From an uncultured Oscillospiraceae bacterium (GTDB lineage: Bacteria > Bacillota > Clostridia > Oscillospirales > Ruminococcaceae): a stretch of DNA of 64,000 bases. The translations under genes were made by a program, and so were the position numbers. Of this stretch, positions 9,263 through 16,216 are shown in pieces. Below the pieces are notes generated by a model. The model made no database searches. It was not told the DNA's origin and saw only the letters and a program-made list of their open reading frames with translations. The stretch is from assembly GCA_900547455.1 (NCBI GenBank), contig URGV01000001.1:124001-188000 (forward strand), given 5' to 3'. Within the stretch, counting starts at the first letter, position 1. Each line of letters opens with the position of its first letter.

Positions 9263-9291
9263 TTCCATTTTCCTACAATAGATGATATAAT
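9263..9291 (+). promoter_or_regulatory. Extended -10 promoter upstream of the DivIVA-like gene
   Basis: TGA plus TATAAT (9286-9291) gives an extended -10. The -35 position, 17 bases upstream, is a weak TTCCAT (9263-9268). Confidence 0.5.
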
Positions 9292-9320
9292 AAGGGAAAA
9301 GAGCGCAGGGAGTGAAAGCG

Positions 9321-10106
9321 ATGGAACAGAAAGCAGCGTTTAAAACGAGCCTTTTTGGAGGATACGAAAAGGAGTCGGTTTTAAAATATATAGACGACAT
9401 GAGCCGAGCCGCTGCCGAGTCGGAAGCCAAACTGCAGGAACAGATTGAACAAATCACCCGTTCCCGTCAGGGGCTGGAGGAGCAGATTGCGGAGTTTGAA
9501 AAGCGGATGCAGGACGCTTCCGAAACAATCGACGCGGAAAAGGGCAAAAACAAAAAGCTCAGCGAGATGATTGGGCTGCTGCAGGAGGAGATCGACCGCC
9601 AGCGCCGCCAGGGAGAGAGCAGAACCAGGGAATATCAGGCGGCTCAGGAAAAGAACCGCCAGCTCCAAGAGCAGGTGCGACAGGTGGAGGAGAAGAGCAA
9701 GCTGTACGACGAGGCGGCCGCTTCCATCGGTTCGGCCATCCTGCAGGCGCAGCAGACAGCGCAGAGTATCGTCGACGAGGCGGGTGGCCAGGCCAAGGAG
9801 ATTGTGGATCGGGCCAACATGCAGGCGCAGGCAATCACCAACGACGCGCAGCGCTTCATCGACAGGGTGCTGCAAAAGATGGACGATATGCAGCAGGAGT
9901 TTTTGACACTACGGGGCCGCATGGATGAGTCGATCAACCAGCTCAACAACCGCTTTGCGCAGCTGGATGAGGACATCGTCCATGCGCGTGAGCTGGTGAC
10001 CAATATCCGGGAACGGCTGACACAGCAGGAAGAGGAGCAGGACCTGCCGGGAAAACCGCTGGTCCAGCCACCGGAGCAGCGCAGCAGGCTGGACATGACA
10101 AGGTAG
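9321..10106 (+). CDS. DivIVA-domain coiled-coil protein (0-frame product)
   Basis: This 261-residue cytoplasmic protein has a DivIVA-like N-terminus (FKTSLFGGYEKESVLKYIDD, about residues 6-25) followed by long heptad-rich coiled coil to about residue 230. It has the Ala/Gln-rich middle seen in other DivIVA-related septum or polarity proteins, and probably forms a membrane-curvature or scaffold oligomer. The ATG at 9321 is preferred over the GTG at 9312 because AGGGAG sits 8 bases before the ATG. The 0-frame ends at TAG 10104-10106. A second frame (-1) stays open past this stop for 64 codons and reads as a plausible C-terminal tail; see the recoding site at 10032-10094. If the shift is used, the product is about 309 residues. 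Confidence 0.85.
   Translation: MEQKAAFKTSLFGGYEKESVLKYIDDMSRAAAESEAKLQEQIEQITRSRQGLEEQIAEFEKRMQDASETIDAEKGKNKKLSEMIGLLQEEIDRQRRQGESRTREYQAAQEKNRQLQEQVRQVEEKSKLYDEAAASIGSAILQAQQTAQSIVDEAGGQAKEIVDRANMQAQAITNDAQRFIDRVLQKMDDMQQEFLTLRGRMDESINQLNNRFAQLDEDIVHARELVTNIRERLTQQEEEQDLPGKPLVQPPEQRSRLDMTR
10032..10094 (+). promoter_or_regulatory. Candidate programmed -1 ribosomal frameshift signal
   Basis: In order: an SD-like GAGGAG (10032-10037), 11 bases, the heptamer GGGAAAA (10049-10055) whose 0-frame phasing is G GGA AAA, a 6-base spacer, then a perfect 8-bp stem GTCCAGCC (10062-10069) with GGCTGGAC (10087-10094) and a 17-base loop. All lie within the window where both frames are open (9992-10103). 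The layout matches the bacterial dnaX-type design: upstream SD, slippery X XXY YYZ, downstream stem. A fixed frameshift mutation or sequencing error at the GGGAAAA run is the alternative. Confidence 0.55.
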
Positions 10107-10249
10107 AAGCTGCAGGTCCCGCTGACTTTTGGAGTGAGGAGGAAAAAAAGCAGCTTTCCCGCTTCAAGGAACAGCTCAAAGACAGAAAATTTTGGCTGCG
10201 CGTCGCCAAGCAATATGCGGCGCGCGGGAAAAAGGGCGTGAACGAATGA
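10055..10249 (+). CDS. -1 frame C-terminal extension of the DivIVA-like protein
   Basis: After the shift, translation would resume at 10055 and read 64 residues: an Ala/Gly-rich linker, then a charged amphipathic tail beginning near FWSEEEKKQLSRFKEQLKDR and ending KKGVNE at TGA 10247-10249. From the previous stop in this frame (9989-9991) there is no ATG or TTG, and the only GTG is at 10238, four codons from the end. The tail therefore has no usable start of its own. The TGA overlaps the ATG of the fumarase beta gene (ATGA). The aromatic and Lys/Glu pattern looks like real protein. No known domain is recognised. Confidence 0.5.
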   Translation, partial: TAGPATGAAQQAGHDKVEAAGPADFWSEEEKKQLSRFKEQLKDRKFWLRVAKQYAARGKKGVNE

Positions 10250-10806
10250 TTGACAATGTAATGAAGATGAACATAGAAGAATTCCGTCAGCAGGTCAAGG
10301 AGCTTTCGGTGGAGCAGCACCTGCTGTTGTCTGGCTGGGTGTACGGTTTCACCGATCAGGCGCACAAGAAAATTCATGACCTGTTGGCCGACGAAAAGCC
10401 GCTGCCGGTTGATTTTAAGGGGGAGGTCATCCTGTACACCAATCCTTCTCCAGCACAAAAGGGTGGGATCATCGGTTCTGTGGGCCCCGCTACGGCCAGC
10501 AGTGTGGATTTTTACCTGCCGGAGCTGATGAATTTAGGTGTCATCGCCACCATCGGAAAGGGCGAGCGTTCCCGCGAGGCTTATGAGACGATCTGCACCC
10601 ACGGCGGCGTCTATTTGACCGCTGTTGGCGGAACGGGTGCGCTGCTTTCCGGCTGCATCGAGCAGTGGGAGACGGTTGCCTTTGAGGAGTTGGGCGACCA
10701 GGCAATCCGGCGTTATTTGCTCAAGGATTTCCCTGTGACGGTGGCAGCCGACAGCGAGGGGAGAAACCTGTTTGATATCGGAAAATTTAAATACCGAAGA
10801 TTCTAG
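10246..10806 (+). CDS. Fumarate hydratase class I (Fe-S), beta subunit
   Basis: This 186-residue protein matches the C-terminal (FumA_C) half of class I Fe-S hydro-lyases, which hydrate fumarate to malate. Landmarks are GEVILYTNPSPAQKGGIIGSVGPATASS, IGKGERS and HGGVYLTAVGGTGALL. It forms an enzyme only with an alpha subunit carrying the Fe-S cysteines; a matching alpha gene is at 55439-56281, about 45 kb away, not adjacent as is usual. The ATG at 10246 overlaps the TGA of the -1 frame extension of the DivIVA-like gene (ATGA), suggesting coupling. L-tartrate dehydratase beta is an alternative member of the same family. A terminator follows at 10842. Confidence 0.88.
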   Translation: MIDNVMKMNIEEFRQQVKELSVEQHLLLSGWVYGFTDQAHKKIHDLLADEKPLPVDFKGEVILYTNPSPAQKGGIIGSVGPATASSVDFYLPELMNLGVIATIGKGERSREAYETICTHGGVYLTAVGGTGALLSGCIEQWETVAFEELGDQAIRRYLLKDFPVTVAADSEGRNLFDIGKFKYRRF

Positions 10807-10841
10807 AGAGGATAAATCGATAGAACAAAGGGAGGCGACAG

Positions 10842-10872
10842 AAGGAGTGAAGCTGAGGCTTTGCTCCTTTTT
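10842..10872 (+). terminator. Intrinsic terminator after fumarase beta
   Basis: A 12-bp stem with two G-U pairs (from AAGGAG at 10842 to CTCCTT at 10869), a TGAG loop and a T run to 10872. Confidence 0.75.
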
Positions 10873-10960
10873 GCTTATTCGCCTTTTTCATTCTATTTTG
10901 AGGGGTTGGTTTCTTTTAAAAAACGACTTTTGAGGTAAAATGGAGCAGGGAGGGGATTTT

Positions 10961-13900
10961 GTGAAAAGATATTTAATCTTGCTGGCGACCGTTTTATTGG
11001 CTTTGGGCATCCTTTCCGGGTGCGCTGAAGTGAGGCTCGCCAATACGCAGGCAGTTTCCTGGCAGATTACGCCTGAGACCCAGCAGGAATCGGGGAAGAG
11101 TGTCGGGGTGGACAGCGTGTTTTTGCTGACACTGGACGGCAAACTGGATGAGGACCAGGTGCGGTCCTGCCTGCAGATTGAGCCGGCGGTGGAGTATCAG
11201 CTGCAGCAGCAGGAGGACAGTGTCTGGAAGCTGACGCCAGAGGAGGAACTGAAGAGCGGAAAGGTCTATGCCTTTCAGGTGAAGGATCGGCTGGGACAGG
11301 TTCAGCAGTCGTTCGCTTTTCAGACGCAGGCGCAGCTGGAAGTTTCCTCAACCTATCCCGAAGATGGGGCGAAATATGTCGAGCCCAATTCCGGCATCGA
11401 GATAACCTTCAACCGCCGCATCCAGAAGGGAGCAGAGGAGCATTTTCAGATCGAGCCGGCGGTGCAGGGAAAATTTGAATACAGCGGCGAAACCCTCGTC
11501 TTTTACCCTACCGAGGAGATGAAAGACGGGCAGATTTATACCGTCACCATCTCCCGAGGGGTCCAGTCTCTGGGGGATGAACAGCTGCGGGAGGATTACC
11601 GCTTTTCCTTCCGCGTAGGAGACAGGAAAGATAACGAGAATGCTCTCTATCTCTATCAGGATAAGCTGGAAACCTTTTTGCCGAACGATCCGTTGGTGGC
11701 GGTGATCTCGGGTGAGATCAAAGATGTGCAGAGTTTGGACACGCAGATCTACCGCTTTGATTCAATCGAGGATTATATTGCAGCTGTCCAGCAGCATCAG
11801 GAACAAATGGGCGAAACCGGATGGTACGAGGCGGACACCTGCCGCCTGGACTTGGGGCAGCTGAAGGCGCAGCAGGTCTTTTCCTCCCAGCTTACCCCTT
11901 ACATCAACCAGAATTTCAGTTGGAAGATGTATGTCTTGTTGCCCAACAATTTACCGCAGGGCTGGTACCTGGTGGATCTCGAAAATGCAGACCGGCCACA
12001 GGACTGGGTGCAGAAGTTTGTGCAGATCGGAAACGTCTCGGTCTATACACAGGCGGTGAACGGCAGCGTCCTGATTTGGCTCAACGACGCCGAAACCGGT
12101 CAGCCGCTGGCGCAAAAGACGGTGGAGCTGCGCGATATCCGTACCGGCAAGACGGTGCAGGGACAGACTGACCAGCAGGGCCTGGTGACTTTGGAGACCG
12201 GCGAGATGGGCCAGTCCTATCTGACGGTGCTGGAGGATGGAAAGAAAATTCATTTTCAGGAGGTGGAGCTGCGGGAAGAGGTTGAGATCCCAGTGGACGA
12301 ACGTTACTACGGCGTGCTTTACACCGACCGCACCGTCTATCGGGCCAGCGATACCATCCATTTTTGGGGAAATGTCTATCCGCGCCACGAGAGTGATCCG
12401 ATGCCGAAAACGGTGACAGCCAACCTGGAGGGCCTGTACCGCCAGGAGGTCGCAGTGGACAGCGAAGGTTTCTTTACTGGGGAACTGCCGTTTTACAGCA
12501 TGGAGAAGGGCACGTATACGCTGTGGATTGAGGATGCGGAAGGAGGAATCTACCAGTCTGAGTATCTGCAGATTGGCAACTATGTCAAGCCGGCCTACAT
12601 CCTTTCGGTGGAGCCAGAGAAGGAATATTATGCGTTGGATGAGCAGCTGACCTTCCTTGTCAGCGCGCAGTATTTTGACGGCACTCCGGTCCGCGGAGGA
12701 AGGGTGCGCGCGGAGAGCTATTATTTGGACATCCCGGACGAATATATCACCCTGGACGACGAGGGAAAGGGGAAGGTGACTGCTACCGTCATTCCGCGGG
12801 AGTACGCACTCAGCTGGCGGGGCAGCAGCGCCGACTTGGTGGTGAGCAGCGCCGATGAACAGAATGTGGAGGTGCAGGCGAGGTGCGATGTCGACCTTGT
12901 CACCTCCCGGTACGGCGTAAGCACTGAGCCGCAGGGGCAGGATCTGGTGATCCACGCGGGAACACTGGACCCGCAGTGCCTGTTTGAGGAAGTACCGGAC
13001 GGGGAGGAATTGTTTGATCGCTGTGTTGCCCCAGGAGCAGTTGAGATGACGCTGCAACTGGAACGCAGCTGGTATGAAGACGAAGTGATTGGCACCTACT
13101 ACGATCCAATCAACAAGGAGACAGTTTACAACACTCGGCATGAGTACAAGACCGAGCAGCTTGATTCTCGCGAGCTGACGGTAGACGGGACGCTGGTGTT
13201 GGAAGATTATTTCCCGCCGGAAGAGGACGGCGTCACTGTCACCTATAGTATTCGTCTGGATGGCGGCTATGGGCAGCAGATTGTGGTGAGCGGCAATGCC
13301 GGACAGATTAGCAGAGAGTGGTGGAATACCGTCTACAACTTCATCCCGCGCACCGACAACGATGATTGGCCGCCCGATTCTGTCTCGATGGGACAGGAGA
13401 TTCCGCTGGGTATCTACCGCAACGATATCCAGCAGGAGAATACCGGCAGAGTGCTCTATTCGGTGGTGCAGAATGAGGTTCTGACCACCGGCATCTTTAC
13501 CGAGGACAGCTATCCTCTGGTGATGCAGGAGGACTATCTGCCAAACTTTGTGCTGGTGGGAGCCTATTTTGACGGCCGGCACCTGTACCGGATGGAGGAG
13601 TATCCGTTGTGGTACGACTATGAGGAACGCAGGCTGAATATTGAGGTGGAAACCGATCAGGAGCAGTACCGGCCGGGAGATACGGTGCAGGTTCAATTGG
13701 ATGTCACCGACCAGGAGGGCAATCCTGCAGCCAATGCGCGGCTGTGCGTCGGCGTGGTGGATGAGTCGGTCTTTGCAATACAGGATCAGCAGGTCGACCT
13801 GATCGGCCAGCTTTACCGCAATGTCTACAGTCCGTACATCACCGCCAAGGCCTCCTATGTCGAATATGACCTTTCGGAGGTTGATGGCGGCGGAAAAGGC

Positions 13901-15808
13901 GGCGGAGCGGGGGACGAAATGGGCCCGATGCGCTCCGAGTTTTTGGACACGGCTGTCTTTCAGCAGATTGTGTGCGACCAGCAGGGTAAAGCGTCGGTTA
14001 GCTTCCAGCTACCGGACAATGTCACCGACTGGCGCATTACGGCGGCAGCACTGTGCGGAAAAAAAGCCGGCGACAATATCGGCCACAGTGTCGCAACCCT
14101 CCCGCTTTATCTGCGGCCGCTGGTGACTGACCGCTATATCGAGGGGGACCAGATTACTGTCTCGATGGATGTTGGCGGCAGTCAGGTAGAGGAGGCTCAA
14201 CAGGTCAAGGCAAAGGTATCACTGCTGGATCTGGAAGGCAACCAGCTGGCACAGCAGGAGTTTCAGTCTCCAGCAAATGAGCGAATGGTGGCCAATTTTG
14301 GAAAGCAGCCGGCGGGACAGTACCAGGTCCTGTTTGAGATGGAGAGCGGGGAATACCAGGATCGCGTTCTGCTGCCGCTGGAGGTGCAGAAAAATGGCCT
14401 GCAGGCGAAGGTGAGCCAGCAGCTCAGCCTGGAAGAACTCTCCGGCCTGCAAAGCCTGCGCTATCCGGTTGATGTGCTCTTTTTCGATGCAGAGCGCAAG
14501 CCTTATATCGACGCCCTACAGTGGCTGTCCAGTCAGGACGGCAAGCGAACCGAGATCATCGCGGCAAGCTATAAGGCGCAGGTGGCCTATTCGCAGCTGT
14601 TCGGTCCGGAGCAGCGATGGGAGGTCCCATACGATCAGCGGCTAGAGTTGGTGGAAGGAACCCGCATACTGCCAAACGCACAGCCGGATGCGCAGCTTGC
14701 CGCCAAGGTAATGGTGGCCTGTCCGGACATCATCGAATATGGAGCCGAGCAACTATTCCGCGAGTCTCTGGCGCAGAGCAACCACACAGTTGACCAGGTG
14801 GTGATGAGCTACGTCGGACTGGCAGCAATGGATGAGCCGGTGCTGGTGGAGATGCAGAACTTTTTGGCTGCCAATGAGGAAATTTTAACCGACCGGCAAA
14901 AGCTCTGGATGGCGGTGGGTCTGGCGGAGCTTGGCGATTTTGAAGGGGCCTGGCAGATTTATCGTTCGATGGAGGAGGCATTTTCAGAATCGGACGGACG
15001 CCTGTCCTATCAGAGCAGCAATCTGGACGATACAGCCGATACCACCGCGGCGGCGCTGGTGCTTCATTCCATCCTGGGATCGGATGAGGCAGATCAGCTG
15101 CTCTCTTACCTGCTTTGGGCGGATCAGATGGATCAGATGGGACGCAGCACGGTGCCGCATCTGGAGATTTTAGCCTACACCGTCCACTGTGGACAGCGGC
15201 TTCAGGAAAGTGAAGCCAGCTTTTCTTACGCCTGTAATGGAGAAAAACAGGAGGTCTCGTTGGGAAGTTTGGGACAGAAATCGCTCCGCTTTAGCTATGA
15301 CGATTTCCAGAACATCTCCTTCAAACAGGAGACGGGAACCGTTTACGCCTGTGTCAACTACACCACTGACCAGCTTTTGGAACAGAGCGGGGAGAACCTG
15401 GTCAGCATCCGCAAGGTGGTAACACCGGTAGAGGAAGACAATGGCGTCGGCAAGGCGACAAGAGTTGAACTGATCATCAACTTTGAGGAAGACGCTCCGC
15501 TGGGATACTATACGATCAGCGACAGCATTCCGTCCGGCATGCGCCTGATGACCTACCAGAAAAATGATGAGGACTACAGGAGCGTCTGGATCGAAAACGA
15601 GAACCAGCAGATCACGGCCCAGCTTTATAGGGATACTCCGAGAGATGAGACGGAAGAGGAACAGCAGAAATGGAAGGAGAGGAGAATCGTCTATTATATC
15701 AGCGGCGTGCTTCCAGGAGAGTATGTTGTGGAGAGCGCCTGCCTGAGCAATCCGGTGGAAGAGATTTTTGTATCGACAGAGCGTCAGACAATCATGGTGG
15801 AACCGTAA
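10961..15808 (+). CDS. Alpha-2-macroglobulin family lipoprotein without thioester
   Basis: This 1615-residue exported lipoprotein has a signal peptide ending LGILSGC. Early repeats are Big/MG-like beta domains (for example YPEDGAKYVEPNSGIEITFN near 130). MG domains follow (a Tyr-rich VDERYYGVLYTDRTVYR segment near 440), then the A2M core around residues 900-1060 with VGVVDESVFAIQDQ and QLPDNVTDWRITAAAL, and a helical C-terminal domain with a DTADTTAAALVLHS segment. I see no CxEQ thioester, so covalent trapping is unlikely. Bacterial relatives act as envelope protease traps. The GTG at 10961 is preferred: GGGAGGGG lies 5 bases upstream, whereas the ATG at 10940 lacks a good site. No pbpC partner is nearby. 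Confidence 0.85.
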   Translation: MKRYLILLATVLLALGILSGCAEVRLANTQAVSWQITPETQQESGKSVGVDSVFLLTLDGKLDEDQVRSCLQIEPAVEYQLQQQEDSVWKLTPEEELKSGKVYAFQVKDRLGQVQQSFAFQTQAQLEVSSTYPEDGAKYVEPNSGIEITFNRRIQKGAEEHFQIEPAVQGKFEYSGETLVFYPTEEMKDGQIYTVTISRGVQSLGDEQLREDYRFSFRVGDRKDNENALYLYQDKLETFLPNDPLVAVISGEIKDVQSLDTQIYRFDSIEDYIAAVQQHQEQMGETGWYEADTCRLDLGQLKAQQVFSSQLTPYINQNFSWKMYVLLPNNLPQGWYLVDLENADRPQDWVQKFVQIGNVSVYTQAVNGSVLIWLNDAETGQPLAQKTVELRDIRTGKTVQGQTDQQGLVTLETGEMGQSYLTVLEDGKKIHFQEVELREEVEIPVDERYYGVLYTDRTVYRASDTIHFWGNVYPRHESDPMPKTVTANLEGLYRQEVAVDSEGFFTGELPFYSMEKGTYTLWIEDAEGGIYQSEYLQIGNYVKPAYILSVEPEKEYYALDEQLTFLVSAQYFDGTPVRGGRVRAESYYLDIPDEYITLDDEGKGKVTATVIPREYALSWRGSSADLVVSSADEQNVEVQARCDVDLVTSRYGVSTEPQGQDLVIHAGTLDPQCLFEEVPDGEELFDRCVAPGAVEMTLQLERSWYEDEVIGTYYDPINKETVYNTRHEYKTEQLDSRELTVDGTLVLEDYFPPEEDGVTVTYSIRLDGGYGQQIVVSGNAGQISREWWNTVYNFIPRTDNDDWPPDSVSMGQEIPLGIYRNDIQQENTGRVLYSVVQNEVLTTGIFTEDSYPLVMQEDYLPNFVLVGAYFDGRHLYRMEEYPLWYDYEERRLNIEVETDQEQYRPGDTVQVQLDVTDQEGNPAANARLCVGVVDESVFAIQDQQVDLIGQLYRNVYSPYITAKASYVEYDLSEVDGGGKGGGAGDEMGPMRSEFLDTAVFQQIVCDQQGKASVSFQLPDNVTDWRITAAALCGKKAGDNIGHSVATLPLYLRPLVTDRYIEGDQITVSMDVGGSQVEEAQQVKAKVSLLDLEGNQLAQQEFQSPANERMVANFGKQPAGQYQVLFEMESGEYQDRVLLPLEVQKNGLQAKVSQQLSLEELSGLQSLRYPVDVLFFDAERKPYIDALQWLSSQDGKRTEIIAASYKAQVAYSQLFGPEQRWEVPYDQRLELVEGTRILPNAQPDAQLAAKVMVACPDIIEYGAEQLFRESLAQSNHTVDQVVMSYVGLAAMDEPVLVEMQNFLAANEEILTDRQKLWMAVGLAELGDFEGAWQIYRSMEEAFSESDGRLSYQSSNLDDTADTTAAALVLHSILGSDEADQLLSYLLWADQMDQMGRSTVPHLEILAYTVHCGQRLQESEASFSYACNGEKQEVSLGSLGQKSLRFSYDDFQNISFKQETGTVYACVNYTTDQLLEQSGENLVSIRKVVTPVEEDNGVGKATRVELIINFEEDAPLGYYTISDSIPSGMRLMTYQKNDEDYRSVWIENENQQITAQLYRDTPRDETEEEQQKWKERRIVYYISGVLPGEYVVESACLSNPVEEIFVSTERQTIMVEP

Positions 15809-15813
15809 CGTAA

Positions 15814-15855
15814 AAAAGGCGGGGCAATGTGGGTCTTCACGTTGCCCCGCCTTTT
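15814..15855 (+). terminator. Intrinsic terminator after the A2M gene
   Basis: A 14-bp stem (15818-15831 with 15838-15851) flanked by A and T runs, with a 6-base loop. Confidence 0.9.
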
Positions 15856-15897
15856 CCGCAGGAGAGAAAATATTTTGGAAAAAAATACAGTTAGCTC

Positions 15898-15926
15898 TTG
15901 ACCTCTTGGTGCAGATGCGGTATAAT
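15898..15926 (+). promoter_or_regulatory. Promoter of tRNA-Thr
   Basis: TTGACC (15898-15903), a 17-base spacer and a perfect TATAAT (15921-15926), ending 20 bases before the tRNA. Confidence 0.85.
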
Positions 15927-15946
15927 AATTTAGGCTTTTTAAAGAT

Positions 15947-16022
15947 GCTAGAGTGGCTCAGTCGGTAGAGCAGCTGATTCGTAATCAGCAGGTCGTGGGT
16001 TCGATTCCCATCTCTAGCCCCA
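15947..16022 (+). tRNA. tRNA-Thr (anticodon CGT)
   Basis: This is a 76-base cloverleaf. The 7-bp acceptor stem GCTAGAG (15947-15953) pairs with CTCTAGC (16012-16018). The D-arm is GCTCAGTCGGTAGAGC. The anticodon stem is CTGAT/ATCAG with loop TCGTA around CGT, reading the ACG codon. The T-arm contains GGTTCGATTCC. The CCA end is encoded (16020-16022). Base 73 is C, which is less common than A or U for tRNA-Thr. The gene has its own promoter and terminator, so it is a single-gene unit. Confidence 0.95.
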
Positions 16023-16028
16023 GACAGC

Positions 16029-16072
16029 AACCCTCGAAAAATGGCTTTGTTATGCAATTTTTCGAGGGTTTT
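16029..16072 (+). terminator. Intrinsic terminator after tRNA-Thr
   Basis: A perfect 14-bp stem (16029-16042 with 16057-16070) running into TTTT. Confidence 0.9.
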
Positions 16073-16163
16073 GCTTTGCCTAAAAAGCTATTGGATATGG
16101 TTTTGACATTGGTTTTTATCATCGCTGAGCAAATCACGAAATCTATTTCACGTGTTTTGAGAA

Positions 16164-16206
16164 GAAGCCGGACGGCAGTATTTGTTTACTGCCGCCTGGC
16201 TTCTTT
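16164..16206. terminator. Stem-loop between tRNA-Thr and the UvrA-like gene
   Basis: Imperfect stem of about 17 bp (16164-16180 with 16187-16203), followed by TTT on the plus strand. It sits just past the stop of the leftward UvrA-like gene. Neither side has a long T run, so the direction is uncertain. Confidence 0.45.
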
Positions 16207-16216
16207 ATGTGGATGA

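Noticed and set aside
11951..13696. Long minus-strand frame inside the A2M gene
   Set aside because: Shadow of the coding strand; low-information His/Leu/Arg-rich sequence and no start signal.
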